Below, piece by piece: positions 1 through 8,480 of a DNA stretch of 64,000 bases. The stretch's first letter is position 1, and each line of letters opens with the position of its first letter. Location of the stretch: positions 248,001 to 312,000 of the forward strand of contig OY282456.1 of assembly GCA_958296225.1 (NCBI GenBank). The letters run 5' to 3'. The stretch is from an uncultured Dehalococcoidia bacterium (GTDB lineage Bacteria > Chloroflexota > Dehalococcoidia > Lucifugimonadales > UBA3495). The notes under the pieces were generated by a model, which ran no database searches, had not been told where the DNA came from, and saw nothing but the letters and a program-made list of their open reading frames with translations. A program made the translations under genes and the position numbers.

Positions 1-462
1 CCGCCAGGACGACGTGCAGCAGCGCAGCCGGTCGCTGCCCAGGTAGTTGCCGAAAGGCACGGTAATCAGCGTGAAGTCGGACGACAATTCCTGCAGTTTC
101 AGGTTGGCGACCAGTTCCTCGCTCTTGTAAGCCAGCGGGCGGATGTAAATGTCCGAGTCGTGCCGGTTCCGCTCCACCAGCTCCGTAGTGATGTGGCACA
201 GGTCGTCGGCGGAGTAGGGAATGTCCATCATCAGGATGCGGCAGCCGTCCAGCAGGCGCTCGTAATGCTCCCGCATCCGAAAGATGTTGATGGCCCCCTG
301 TTCGGCGTTCCAGTTGCCGCGGATGCCCTCAAACACGCCCGTGCCGTAGTGCAGGGCGTGGGTCATTACGCTTACTTTGGCCTCATTTGCTGGCACGAAC
401 TGGCCGCGAAAGAACACTTGCAGCTGGTCGGAGTTGAAGGAAGCCTGGCCATTGGTAGTCAC
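1..462 (-). CDS. ilvE: Branched-chain amino acid aminotransferase, N-terminal part (partial)
   Basis: Class-IV PLP aminotransferase that interconverts Val/Leu/Ile and their 2-oxo acids. The gene runs leftward out of the window, so only the first 154 codons are present. They read through without a stop and include the family stretch THALHYGTGVFEGIRG (about residues 35-50), then FRMREHYERL and YIRPLAYKSEE. Start chosen: GTG at 462, seven bases after an AGGGGG Shine-Dalgarno run. The PLP lysine lies outside the window. Identification is from the N-terminal domain only, so a related 4-amino-4-deoxychorismate lyase is possible but less likely. Confidence 0.88.
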   Translation of the reverse strand, partial: MTTNGQASFNSDQLQVFFRGQFVPANEAKVSVMTHALHYGTGVFEGIRGNWNAEQGAINIFRMREHYERLLDGCRILMMDIPYSADDLCHITTELVERNRHDSDIYIRPLAYKSEELVANLKLQELSSDFTLITVPFGNYLGSDRLRCCTSSWR

Positions 463-540
463 GTAATGCCCCCTTAGAGCAAAGATTTCAGCGCATTATA
501 CCGTTGACCAACTGAACTTGCCAATCGCCGCTCCATCTCA

Positions 541-570
541 GGCAGCGTTCCGTTTCAGGTGGTTTGGTTA
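541..570 (+). repeat. Solo terminal inverted repeat of the 1076-bp insertion sequence
   Basis: These 30 bases match the left end of the complete element at 36741 at about 26 of 30 positions (GGCAGCGTTCCGTTTCAGG here, GGTAGCGTTCCGTTTTAGG there). No transposase sequence follows, so this is an abandoned element end. It sits beside the protein-gene remnant at 568-783. Confidence 0.75.
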
Positions 571-783
571 TTCATAGTTCCCGCGAAGGCGGGAATCGAC
601 GACCCGGCGACGCCGGCGCCGGGTGTCGCGGCGATGATGCCAGTGGACGGCGGCGGCGGTTACGGCGTGGCTGACCGACCGGCACAAGGCACGGGCGGCG
701 CGGGCGTAATCGCCGGCGGCGATGTTGGCGGGGGTGAAGTTGAGGCAATGGCGGCTGCGATTGAGGTGGTGGGCTGGGTTCAT
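568..783 (-). pseudogene. Short remnant of a helical protein gene, HEPN-like by pattern
   Basis: The minus-strand reading gives about 70 residues with one protein-like block (CLNFTPANIAAGDYARAA, then ALCRSVSHAVTAAAVHWH), followed by an Arg-rich tail read through the palindrome at 578-595. A G-D-Y-x-x-A-A helix followed by a second Ala-rich helix resembles HEPN-type proteins, but this is pattern resemblance only. No ribosome binding site is visible, the C-terminus is replaced by repeat sequence, and an insertion-sequence end abuts it. I treat it as a truncated remnant. Confidence 0.3.
578..595. repeat. Short palindromic intergenic repeat (TTCCCGC-gaag-GCGGGAA)
   Basis: A 7-bp perfect stem with a 4-base loop, of the same general kind as the palindromes at 12638-12663 and 29499-29522. 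Such small GC-rich palindromes are common dispersed repeats in bacterial genomes. Here it has replaced the C-terminal codons of the remnant gene on the minus strand. Confidence 0.6.
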
Positions 784-1429
784 TGGCAATGCGTCCTTTT
801 GCTGGTTCAGGTGGTGGGCGGGATGCGGTGGGCGAGCCAGAGGTTACCGGTCATTGTCAGCCCCACGGCCGGGGGTTTTACGCAAAGTTTTGCTCCGATG
901 GTTCGTGAACTGCGCTTGGAGGGCGCAGCCACGCAGCGCGGTGGCAGTCGCTGTTGGCCGGTTAGACCGTTCTCGCGTAAGCATTGGACGAGGGGTCTCC
1001 ACGACGCCGGTATGCGATTTTAGTGCTGACTGGCCGTTGACGACCGGTTGACCTCTGGCGGGACTGAGATTCACGTGATAGGTTGCAGTATAGTACCGAT
1101 GTTCGCGGTTGTCAAAGGGGGGTTGTCAGCGGCCCGGCATTTCACGCCGGCCCGCTTTGTCACTGCGGGCGCAGCGTGGAAATCGCGCCGGCGTAGAGCG
1201 GGCGGTTGGATGCCGTCGTTAGCGCCATTATTCTTGTCCCATTCCTCAAAAATCGCCCAAATCAGTCAGCCGCTAATAACCCGCCGCTCGCTTATCCTCT
1301 GCTATAAAAACGCCGTCACCGGGAGCGGCGGCTTCTCGCCTGTTGCTTATCACAACTTGCCGCCGCTCCGGGCCATACCCAAAATCCCCCGCGCGGGCTG
1401 GACAGCTCCGGGGCCGGAAGGAACGGAAA
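784..1429. other. Intergenic stretch without a supportable gene
   Basis: Open frames here overlap each other on both strands and have no protein-like composition or start signals. A 28-base stretch near 1158-1190 (GTCACTGCGGGCGCAGCGTGG) resembles one at 24037-24062 (GTCATTGCCGGCGCAGCGTGG), so it contains one copy of a dispersed intergenic repeat. The promoter of the gene at 1430 presumably lies near the right end, but no clear -10/-35 pair was recognised. Confidence 0.5.
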
Positions 1430-2098
1430 ATGCCTGTAGAACAAACTAACGAACTGGCCCAGCGGCTGCGCAAAGCGGAAGAAGCCGCCAACGCTATGGA
1501 AAAGCTCGAGTCGCTGGCATCGCAAGCCCCTTCATTGCGGGAGCAGGTAAGCATACTGCAACGGCTGGAAGAGCGGGAACAGCACCGGAAACAGGCGTTG
1601 GAGAATGCCCGATACGCCCTGTCGGGAGCCGCCCAGGCACAGCAAAACCTGCCCGACATCATCGCCAACGCGGCCAACCTGGTCAATCAGCTGGCCCGCG
1701 CCCTGCGCGAAGTGGATACTTTCCGCCGCGAAGCCACCGCCGCCTTGAGCGTGGTGGACCGTATGAACTACGAGGACGAACTGGATGACGCCCTGGAGCA
1801 TCAGGACGAGTCGCCGGTGCCGCGGGACCCGCAATCCATCAGGATGATAGTGGCGTCCCGGCACGGCAGCGCCCGGGTCCGTCAGATGATTGAGGAGATG
1901 TCCCCCGGTTTCGAGGTCTTCGCCGGCTGCAGCCTTGACGCCGTCCCTATGCGCCGCGAACTGACCAACCTCATCATGGCGCAACTGGCCGCCGAAGCGG
2001 AGTCCAACCGGCCGTCCCCCTACGGAGGACGCCGCCCCCCGCCAATGGCCCAACCAGAGCCGGCCAGCGCCGGCGGGAATGCCGGAGACATCGCCTGA
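1430..2098 (+). CDS. Coiled-coil protein of unknown function
   Basis: 222 residues, not recognised as a named family. The first 120 residues are charged and heptad-like (AQRLRKAEEAANAMEKLESL; LQRLEEREQHRKQALENARY), predicting a long coiled coil. A small mixed domain follows (about 140-190, SIRMIVASRHGSARVRQMI), then a Pro/Gly-rich tail. The ATG at 1430 follows GGAAGGAACGG and is preferred over upstream starts, which extend into non-coding sequence. It is monocistronic: the next gene downstream is the tRNA on the opposite strand. Confidence 0.75.
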   Translation: MPVEQTNELAQRLRKAEEAANAMEKLESLASQAPSLREQVSILQRLEEREQHRKQALENARYALSGAAQAQQNLPDIIANAANLVNQLARALREVDTFRREATAALSVVDRMNYEDELDDALEHQDESPVPRDPQSIRMIVASRHGSARVRQMIEEMSPGFEVFAGCSLDAVPMRRELTNLIMAQLAAEAESNRPSPYGGRRPPPMAQPEPASAGGNAGDIA

Positions 2099-2114
2099 CC
2101 CCGGGCAATAAGAA

Positions 2115-2188
2115 TGGCACCGGCGGAAGGAATCGAACCCTCACCTTCGGTTTTGGAGACCGATGAGCTACCACTACACCACGCCGGT
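2115..2188 (-). tRNA. tRNA-Trp (CCA anticodon)
   Basis: A 74-nt cloverleaf on the minus strand. Acceptor stem ACCGGCG pairs with CGCCGGT, discriminator G, and the CCA tail is encoded in the DNA (2115-2117). Anticodon stem TCGGT/ACCGA encloses loop CTCCAAA, giving anticodon CCA for tryptophan. The T arm contains GGTTCGATTCC. One oddity: the D stem (GTGT with GCTC) carries a T-T mismatch at the second pair. Confidence 0.95.
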
Positions 2189-2430
2189 ACGTGCCGACTA
2201 TTGTAACCATTGGGCGCCCAATGCGCAACATCGCAAGGCGCCCCACCAGGGTATTTGCAAAGTCGCAATTTTCTCCCTCCGGCTGCCCACCGTCATTCCC
2301 GATTGCACCGGAATCGGGCAAAGCGCAGTCAAAAATCCTGTCCATCCCTATTCTTTCATTGATAGCGTCGCCGTCGTTATGCTATCGTGCGTCGGAATAA
2401 TTCTGCGCGCAATTTTGAGCAGGGGCTGTT

Positions 2431-3003
2431 TTGGGTTTGACGCCTTGGCGGGTATCGGGTCTGCCGCCGGCCGCCGCAACGGTGGCGGCGGCCGCGGCCC
2501 TCTTGATTCTGTTGGCAGCCGTGTTGGCCTTGACCATCGCCCGGGCAGAGGCCAACGGCGCGTCCACCATCATTATGGACCACACCCAGGGGCCGTACCG
2601 GGTGGTAGTCGGGATAATCCCCGCCCGCCCCGTGATACCGCAGACCCATCTCGCCATTCAGGTGTTCGATTCTGACGACCGGCTGCTGCGGGATACCGAC
2701 GTTCAGTTGTTGATTTCGGCCTCCGGCCCGCCGGGTGCGCCGGAGTTCGGCCCGCAGCCGGTGCGGAACGACCAATCGTTGCGCTATTTCGAGGTGGATG
2801 TACCCTTTGATGTGGTGGGGCCCTGGCGCGTTTCCGTAGCCGTCTCCTCGGAACGGGGAGCAGAGTTGTTCGTACTCCCAATAGAGGTTGGCGAACCCGG
2901 CGCGCAAATCCAGTGGGTCTGGATTGCCGCCGTGTTGGCCCTCATCGTGGCCGTGGGAATCTGGACGTGGCTCACTATGCAGCGGCGGCGAGCCGGGCCG
3001 TGA
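2431..3003 (+). CDS. Membrane-anchored YtkA/FixH-like extracytoplasmic protein
   Basis: 190 residues. An N-terminal hydrophobic segment (about 15-37) is followed by an extracytoplasmic beta-rich domain with the look of YtkA-like/FixH folds (QTHLAIQVFDSDDRLLRD; FDVVGPWRVSVAV). A C-terminal membrane segment (about 160-182) ends in Arg-rich cytoplasmic residues. The start is TTG at 2431, preceded by AGGGG. The stop overlaps the GTG of the next gene by GTGA, so the two are translationally coupled and probably work together. YtkA-like domains occur with copper or heme-copper oxidase genes, but nothing here proves a metal role. Confidence 0.7.
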   Translation: MGLTPWRVSGLPPAAATVAAAAALLILLAAVLALTIARAEANGASTIIMDHTQGPYRVVVGIIPARPVIPQTHLAIQVFDSDDRLLRDTDVQLLISASGPPGAPEFGPQPVRNDQSLRYFEVDVPFDVVGPWRVSVAVSSERGAELFVLPIEVGEPGAQIQWVWIAAVLALIVAVGIWTWLTMQRRRAGP

Positions 3004-4553
3004 GCAGACTCCGCCACGGGCTGCTGATTCTCGGCGCCGCCGGCCTGTCCGCATTTTGCGCAGCGGTGGCTGCCGCCCCGGCCTCTGCCCACGGGTTCGG
3101 CGAGCGGTACGACTTGCCGCTGCCCCTGTCCCTGTTCGTCATTGCGGGAGCGGCGGCGGTGGCGCTGTCTTTTGTCATTGCGGCGGCGTTCCTGCCCGGC
3201 GGGGCCGGCCGCGGCGCGTATCCCCGCTGCAACCTGCTTCGCATCGCGCCCGTCCGCTGGCTGGCCGCGCCCTGGGTTACGGCGACGTTGCGAACGTTGT
3301 CGGTAGCGCTCACGGTGTACGTCATCCTCGGCGGACTGATTGGCACGGAGCGCGCGGCGTTGAACCCGGCGCCGGCGGCGGTGTACGTGGCATTTTGGGT
3401 TGGGCTGAGCTTCTTCACCGCCCTGTTCGGCAACCTGTGGGCGCTGGTCAACCCGTGGTCAGCGGCCTGGGGGTTCGCCGAAAACCTTGCCGATGCCGTG
3501 GCGCCGGGCCGCTCACTGAGCCGCCGTCTGCCCTGGCCCGCCCGCTGGGGGCAGTGGCCGGCGGCGCTGGTGTTCGCCGGGTTCGCCATCCTGGAGACGG
3601 TGGCGGCCGGCGCCGCCGGGCCGCGCGCGCTGGGCTGGATACTGGTCGGATATACCGCGTACAACTTTGCCGGGATGTTCCTCTTCGGGCGCAATGTCTG
3701 GCTGCGCCACGCCGAAGGGTTCACGGTGGTGTACGGATTCATGGCGCGGTTCTCAATTACCGAAGTGCGCGCGCCGCAATCGGTGTGCGCTCAATGTTCC
3801 AGCAACGGCCTTTGCTCGGCCAACGCAGATGACTGCGTGGACTGCTACGAGTGCTATGCGGCGGCCTCGCCGGAGCAACGAGAGTTCAACCTGCGGCCCC
3901 CCTGCGTGGGGTTGAACCGGCTGGGGGTGGTAACGCCGGCCGTCGTTTGCCTGGTCATATTGCTGCTGTCCACGGTGTCATTTGACGGGCTGTCGGCGAC
4001 GCCGGAGTGGCTGGTATTCAGTACGCAGTTTCTGTTGCGGTTTCCCGTCTTTGGCGGCTACATCGCCAATCTGGTCGGCATACTGGGCTTGCCGGTGGTG
4101 TTTGGGCTGATTTTCACCGCTGCCTGCGGCCTGATGATGGCGCTGTCCGGCCAGTCGCAGCCCGATTCCCGTCAGTTGCTGCGGCTCTTTGTCTTCTCCC
4201 TGCTGCCCATCGCGCTGGCCTACCATTTCGCCCACTTCCTGGGCTTCCTGCTGGTCAACGGCCAGCGCTTCATCGTGCTGGTGTCCGACCCCTTTGGCTG
4301 GGGATGGAACCTGTTTGGCACCGCGGACGCCATCATCAACATCGGCATCCTGTCGCCGGTGTTCATCTGGTACTTCTCCATTCTGGTCATCATCATCGGG
4401 CACATCGCCGGCGTGTATCTGGCGCACGTGCAGGCGCTGCGGGCCTATCCCGGCCGGCGTTCCGCACTGTTGAGCCAGGTTCCCATGCTGCTGCTTATGG
4501 TGTGCTACACTGGCGCCAGCTTGTGGATAATTTCCCGCCCCATCGCCGAATGA
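3000..4553 (+). CDS. Polytopic membrane protein of the family annotated as putative fenitrothion hydrolase
   Basis: 517 residues with about 12 hydrophobic segments. It begins with a signal-like segment and the conserved AHGFGERYDLPLPL, typical of a widespread membrane family often annotated as fenitrothion hydrolase on weak grounds. A cysteine cluster in a loop (CAQCSSNGLC, DDCVDCYECY, about residues 265-290) could bind metal or an FeS centre. Conserved histidines (AYHFAHFLGF) lie in a late membrane segment. GTG at 3000 overlaps the upstream stop. The enzyme activity should not be trusted from the family name; a redox or metal-transport membrane function seems equally possible. Confidence 0.7.
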   Translation: MSRLRHGLLILGAAGLSAFCAAVAAAPASAHGFGERYDLPLPLSLFVIAGAAAVALSFVIAAAFLPGGAGRGAYPRCNLLRIAPVRWLAAPWVTATLRTLSVALTVYVILGGLIGTERAALNPAPAAVYVAFWVGLSFFTALFGNLWALVNPWSAAWGFAENLADAVAPGRSLSRRLPWPARWGQWPAALVFAGFAILETVAAGAAGPRALGWILVGYTAYNFAGMFLFGRNVWLRHAEGFTVVYGFMARFSITEVRAPQSVCAQCSSNGLCSANADDCVDCYECYAAASPEQREFNLRPPCVGLNRLGVVTPAVVCLVILLLSTVSFDGLSATPEWLVFSTQFLLRFPVFGGYIANLVGILGLPVVFGLIFTAACGLMMALSGQSQPDSRQLLRLFVFSLLPIALAYHFAHFLGFLLVNGQRFIVLVSDPFGWGWNLFGTADAIINIGILSPVFIWYFSILVIIIGHIAGVYLAHVQALRAYPGRRSALLSQVPMLLLMVCYTGASLWIISRPIAE

Positions 4554-4567
4554 CGGAGGTTCGCATC

Positions 4568-5401
4568 GTGCCGGAACGCAGCCCCAGACTGGAACGCAGC
4601 CCCAGATTGGAAGGAAAAGTAGCAATCGTAACCGGCGCCGGTTCCAGCGGCCCCGGCATCGGCAACGGTCGGGCCACCGCCACCCTGTTCGCCCGGGAGG
4701 GCGCCAAAGTCCTGCTGGCCGATATGACCGAGGAGCGGGCCGAGGAGACGCTGGCGCTGATTCAGGCCGAAGGCGGCACGGCGTCCACGATACAGGCCGA
4801 CGTTACCAACGCCGGCGATTGCGAACGCATGGCGGCGGCCTGTATCGAGCGCTACGGCCGGCTGGACATCCTGGACAACAACGTGGGCATCTCCCGGCGC
4901 GGCACCGTGGTGGAGGTATCCGAAGCGGACTGGGACCACATCATGGCCGTCAACGTTAAGAGCATCGTCCTGGCCAGCAAGTTCGCCATCCCCCATATGA
5001 TGGCGGCCGGCGGCGGTTCCATCATCAACATATCGTCCATCGCCGGGCTGCGCGCCCACAGCAGCACCCCCTACACTGCGTCCAAAGCGGCGGTAATTGG
5101 GCTCACCATCTCCATGGCCGCCGACCACGGGCCCGACGGCATCCGCACCAACTGCATCGCGCCCGGCCTGGTGTACACGCCCATGGTAGCCCCACGAATG
5201 GACGACGACCTGCGCGGCATCCGCAGCGCCGCCGCGCCCCTGCGCACCGAGGGCACCGCCTGGGACATCGGCAACGCAGCGCTGTTCCTCGCCAGCGACG
5301 AGGCCCGCTGGATAAACGGCGTGGTCCTCCCTGTGGACGCCGGCCTGGTGGCAACCTCGCCGGTTACTTACCAGACCCTGGGGCAGCAAGTACGGCTGTA
5401 A
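4568..5401 (+). CDS. Short-chain dehydrogenase/reductase (SDR)
   Basis: About 277 residues, a classical NAD(P)-dependent SDR. The nucleotide-binding motif is extended (VTGAGSSGPGIGNG), followed by NNVGIS, SIINISSIAG and the catalytic YTASK, with C-terminal DGIRTNCIAPG. The GTG at 4568 lies eight bases after GGAGG; an ATG at 4550 that overlaps the upstream stop is the alternative. The extra residues include an 18-bp tandem duplication that encodes the peptide ERSPRL twice, so the N-terminus may be variable. The substrate cannot be inferred. Confidence 0.88.
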   Translation: MPERSPRLERSPRLEGKVAIVTGAGSSGPGIGNGRATATLFAREGAKVLLADMTEERAEETLALIQAEGGTASTIQADVTNAGDCERMAAACIERYGRLDILDNNVGISRRGTVVEVSEADWDHIMAVNVKSIVLASKFAIPHMMAAGGGSIINISSIAGLRAHSSTPYTASKAAVIGLTISMAADHGPDGIRTNCIAPGLVYTPMVAPRMDDDLRGIRSAAAPLRTEGTAWDIGNAALFLASDEARWINGVVLPVDAGLVATSPVTYQTLGQQVRL

Positions 5402-5436
5402 ATCTGGTATAGTGAGGGTGTTACGGAGAGTTGGCC

Positions 5437-5772
5437 ATGATTACGCCCGATACTCAAAATGCGCGAATTACGGACGATGGGTTGGTCGGGAGCGATCCAT
5501 CTGAAACCCGACCAACAAACCATGCCAACGACGATGAGTTTGCGCCGATGAACCGGCTCACTATCCCGGTCATCATCTGCGCCACGCCGGCTTTTCTCAT
5601 AGCCCTCATTGGCGCTTGGACCGGCCATCACATTATGATTCTCGCCGGAGGCAGCGCTTTGGGTTTGGTCCAGCTGGTTTGGCTGGGCGCCGCTCTGGCG
5701 ACTCTGCGGAAAATGGCGCGAAACTGGTTCATTGCCCGTCGGATTGCTCGTCGCCAAAGCTCTGTTTCATAA
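5437..5772 (+). CDS. Small membrane protein of unknown function
   Basis: 111 residues: a polar N-terminal half, then two hydrophobic segments (about 42-62 and 65-90) and a basic tail. ATG at 5437 is spaced eight bases from GGAG; a TATAGT -10-like element is at 5408. The last 44 bp overlap the convergent gene at 5729-6019, so one of the two tails may be mis-annotated. Both have membrane-protein composition, so I keep both. Confidence 0.55.
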   Translation: MITPDTQNARITDDGLVGSDPSETRPTNHANDDEFAPMNRLTIPVIICATPAFLIALIGAWTGHHIMILAGGSALGLVQLVWLGAALATLRKMARNWFIARRIARRQSSVS

Positions 5773-6019
5773 GCAGGAACAGGCACAACCCAATGATGGT
5801 GGCGACCGCGGCCACCGTAATAAGAATCAGAACCAGCTTTGAGTACCGCACTGCTTGCTGGAGCAGCAGGTCATCGCCGGCCGCGAGATTTCCGAACAGT
5901 ACGGTCATCGTTGACAGGGCAACCATCAAAAACCCGGTAGCTAGCGCCTGCCCCACTCGGCGCGGCGCTAACCCAATCAGCCGCAATAGCCACTTCAGGA
6001 TGGGCAGCCGCTGCTTCAT
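5729..6019 (-). CDS. Small two-segment membrane protein
   Basis: 96 residues with two clear membrane segments (about 23-45 and 60-85) and a short charged C-terminus. It lies 37 bp downstream of the FKBP gene in the same direction and could be co-transcribed. It overlaps the end of the convergent membrane protein at 5437-5772. No family recognised. Confidence 0.6.
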   Translation of the reverse strand: MKQRLPILKWLLRLIGLAPRRVGQALATGFLMVALSTMTVLFGNLAAGDDLLLQQAVRYSKLVLILITVAAVATIIGLCLFLLMKQSFGDEQSDGQ

Positions 6020-6056
6020 GATATGCCGGCCACGCCGCCGATCCCGCCAGCCCGGC

Positions 6057-6488
6057 CTACTCCTCGATTGACACCAGCGTCAAATCAAAGGTCAGATCCT
6101 TCCCCGCCAGCGGGTGGTTGGCGTCCAGCGTTACCTCCGCATCCGTTACGGCCATGATGGTGAAGCTCACCACCTGGCCGCTGCTTTGCTGGCCCTGTAC
6201 GCTGGAACCTACTTCCAACGGCAGATCGGGGGGAAATTCATCCCGTGGCACCCGCATCACGCCGTCGGCGTGGTGTTCCCCGTAGGCGTCGGCGCAGGGA
6301 ATGTGAACGGTCCTGGTGTCGCCGGCCGCCATCCCGATGACGCCGTTCTCAAAGCCCGGTATCACCTGGCCGTTGCCGATGGTAAACGCCAATGGTGTGC
6401 CGCCTTCCGATGAGTCGAATATTTCGCCATCGTCAAGGCGGCCGGTGTAGTGGACGCGAACCCGGTTTCCGGTTTGTGCTGTGGTCAT
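6057..6488 (-). CDS. FKBP-type peptidyl-prolyl isomerase, SlyD-like
   Basis: 143 residues. The first part has the FKBP signature (VRVHYTGRLDDGEIFDSSEG, then QVIPGFENGVIGMAAGD). An inserted chaperone-like flap follows, and then the SlyD-type C-terminal half (EVTLDANHPLAGKDLTFDL). There is no His-rich metal-binding tail, so this is the short type. It acts in cytoplasmic protein folding. The ATG at 6488 follows AAGGAG at good spacing. Confidence 0.93.
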   Translation of the reverse strand: MTTAQTGNRVRVHYTGRLDDGEIFDSSEGGTPLAFTIGNGQVIPGFENGVIGMAAGDTRTVHIPCADAYGEHHADGVMRVPRDEFPPDLPLEVGSSVQGQQSSGQVVSFTIMAVTDAEVTLDANHPLAGKDLTFDLTLVSIEE

Positions 6489-6619
6489 TGGTCTCCTTCG
6501 CCAAATTGGATGCGCCAATATAGCACGGGCGGCAGCGCGCCCCAAATTGTGTTATGGTACGGCAACGACCACGCTAACGGCCCGGCCCCATTGTCATCAA
6601 GCCGGCCTCGGGAGGAGCC

Positions 6620-7711
6620 ATGAAGTACGGACTGTTTATGATGCCGTCCCATCCGCCGGAACGGAATATCTACGACGCCCACCAGTGGGATTTGGAATAC
6701 CTGACTTTGTGCGACAAACTGGGCTTTGATGAAGCCTGGATTGGCGAGCATTTCACCTCGCCCTGGGAACCGATCCCGGCGCCCGACCTGCTCATTGCCC
6801 AGGCGCTGATGCAGACCAAGCGCATCAAGCTGGGTTCCGGCGCGCACCTGCTGCCTTTCCACCATCCGGCGGAACTGGCCCACCGGGTGGCCTATCTTGA
6901 CCATCTGTCGCAAGGGCGGTTCCTGTTCGGCGTCGGCGCCAGCGGCCTCCCCAGCGATTGGGCCCTGTTCGACGTTGACGGCAACAACGGCGAACACCGG
7001 GATATGACCCGCGAGTCCCTGGACATCATCCTCAAAATCTGGCAGAACGACGGCCCGTTCGAGTACAAGGGCAAGTACTGGAACGTCAGCATCCCGGAGC
7101 CGATGTACGGCACCCTGGAATTTTTCCTCCGCCCTTACCAGCAGCCCCACCCGCCCATTGGCGTGGCCTCGGTGAGCTACAAGTCGCCCACGCTGATGAT
7201 TGCCGGCGAGCGCGGTTTCATTCCCATGAGCCTGGCCCTCAACGCCGACTACTGCCGCAGCCATTGGGAGGCTATTGAGGAGGGCGCCCAGCGCACCAAC
7301 CGCACGCCGTCCCGCGCCGACTGGCGGCTCGTCCGCGATGTGTATGTCGCCGATACCGACGCAGCGGCGCGGGAGCAGGCCCTCAACGGGATGCTCGGCC
7401 GCGTCTGGCAGGATTACCTGCTGCCCCTGTTCCGGGAGTTCGACCTGATGCGCGTGTTCAAGCACGACGACGCGGTGCCCGATGAGGCGGTGAACATCGA
7501 GTACATGGCCGACCATCTGTGGCTCATCGGCTCGCCGGACACCGTAACGGAAAAAATCCGGCGGCTGTACCAGGACGTCGGCGGCTTCGGCGGCCTGCTG
7601 ATGCTGGTGTACGACCAGTCGGAGAATCAGGCCGGCTGGGAACATTCCACCCGGCTGCTGGCCGAAAAGGTGATGCCCCAAGTGGCCGATTTGACCGGGG
7701 CGGCAGTCTGA
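6620..7711 (+). CDS. LLM-class flavin-dependent oxidoreductase (luciferase-like)
   Basis: 363 residues, a TIM-barrel bacterial-luciferase family enzyme using FMN or F420. Typical stretches are FDEAWIGEHF near residue 35, KRIKLGSGAHLLPFHHPAEL, LSQGRFLFGVGAS, and a late segment with the consensus of the family (LWLIGSPDTVTEKIR). The start is ATG 6620 with GGAGGAG upstream. It is monocistronic, ending just before the promoter of the Gly-rich microprotein. Marine and soil Chloroflexota carry many such paralogues, and the substrate cannot be predicted. Confidence 0.92.
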   Translation: MKYGLFMMPSHPPERNIYDAHQWDLEYLTLCDKLGFDEAWIGEHFTSPWEPIPAPDLLIAQALMQTKRIKLGSGAHLLPFHHPAELAHRVAYLDHLSQGRFLFGVGASGLPSDWALFDVDGNNGEHRDMTRESLDIILKIWQNDGPFEYKGKYWNVSIPEPMYGTLEFFLRPYQQPHPPIGVASVSYKSPTLMIAGERGFIPMSLALNADYCRSHWEAIEEGAQRTNRTPSRADWRLVRDVYVADTDAAAREQALNGMLGRVWQDYLLPLFREFDLMRVFKHDDAVPDEAVNIEYMADHLWLIGSPDTVTEKIRRLYQDVGGFGGLLMLVYDQSENQAGWEHSTRLLAEKVMPQVADLTGAAV

Positions 7712-7720
7712 CTGTATAAT
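7691..7720 (+). promoter_or_regulatory. Sigma-70-like promoter for the microprotein gene
   Basis: TTGACC at 7691-7696, an 18-bp spacer, and TATAAT at 7715-7720. It overlaps the stop of the LLM oxidoreductase gene and lies 36 bp before the ATG at 7757. Confidence 0.6.
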
Positions 7721-7756
7721 TTCCCACTGGCAAATCATCCACAGTAGGAGGCTGAT

Positions 7757-7903
7757 ATGATGAATCCAACGTTGAAAGGCGGCAGAGGCGGCGGCGGTCG
7801 GGGCAGTGGTGGCAAAGGCGGCGGGAGCCGGCCGGCTAACGCGCCCAGTACGACCGGTCGTCCGTCCGGTGGCGGGCGAGGCAACAATCCGTCCAAGAAG
7901 TAG
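7757..7903 (+). CDS. Gly-rich 48-residue microprotein
   Basis: MMNPTLKGGRGGGGRGSGG followed by a Ser/Pro/Gly/Asn tail ending in Lys-Lys. It is basic and probably disordered, without a signal peptide. Support for expression is unusually complete for such a short frame: a consensus-like promoter (7691-7720), AGGAGG six bases before ATG 7757, and a GC-rich hairpin with TTT 37 bp after the stop. RGG-like composition suggests nucleic acid binding, but that is inference. Confidence 0.6.
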   Translation: MMNPTLKGGRGGGGRGSGGKGGGSRPANAPSTTGRPSGGGRGNNPSKK

Positions 7904-7939
7904 TCTGCGACTTGGAGCGGTTTGCCGATGACCATAGCG

Positions 7940-7965
7940 GGCCCCGGTTTCGCGCCGGGGCCTTT
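7940..7965 (+). terminator. Intrinsic terminator-like hairpin
   Basis: Perfect 8-bp stem GGCCCCGG/CCGGGGCC with a 7-base loop, followed by TTTG. It is placed to terminate the microprotein transcript. The T tract is short, so termination strength is uncertain. Confidence 0.55.
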
Positions 7966-7983
7966 GCATCAATGAGGTGGCCC

Positions 7984-8271
7984 GTGGCCCACGGCGTAAA
8001 TCGAATTGAATTGGAGCCGTTGCCCAAGGCGACGGTAGTGTACATTCCCGAAAACCAGGTGCTGTACATTGAAAACGGGCGACGGCGTGAAGACGCCGAA
8101 GAAATGGCCGAGGATATCCTGGTCTATTATGACCAGGACGACGAAACGGCGGCGGTGGCGCTCTGCATCGAACGGGCCGAGGTCGTACTCAAGCCTTTCG
8201 TGGATGCCATCCTTGCCAGGTACGGCGTGAAACGTGAACCGGCGCCGGGGGCCGGTGAGGTGAAAGGCTGA
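7984..8271 (+). CDS. DUF2283-like small protein
   Basis: About 95 residues. The core (TVVYIPENQVLYIENGR, then ILVYYDQDDETAAVAL and LKPFVDAILARYG) resembles DUF2283, a small beta-rich family of unknown function. GTG at 7984 has GAGGTG just upstream; an ATG at 7972 in the same frame is an alternative start. It lies directly after the hairpin at 7940-7965, so it depends on read-through or on an unrecognised promoter. Confidence 0.6.
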   Translation: MAHGVNRIELEPLPKATVVYIPENQVLYIENGRRREDAEEMAEDILVYYDQDDETAAVALCIERAEVVLKPFVDAILARYGVKREPAPGAGEVKG

Positions 8272-8480
8272 CGCCGGCACGCTGATTCGCCGGCAGTCCC
8301 GGCCGCGGGAGCCTCGTGTTCCCATTTCCCCGAAAATTGGAGTGTTTTCTAAAAATACTGACAGGCCGCAGGCAAATCAGCGTGTGCGGCGCTGCCCGGT
8401 AGTGTAAGATGGCAGCCATACCACGCCCGGCAGAACGGCTTTGCAACGGAACTGCCGGACACCATACGGCATGAGGGAAT

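Noticed and set aside
559..1023. 154-codon plus-strand frame and its overlapping partners at 722-1074
   Set aside because: Several overlapping frames, none protein-like or with start signals; region is remnant and intergenic.
6485..7972. 495-codon open frame on the minus strand
   Set aside because: Antisense of the clear LLM oxidoreductase; no family features or ribosome binding site.
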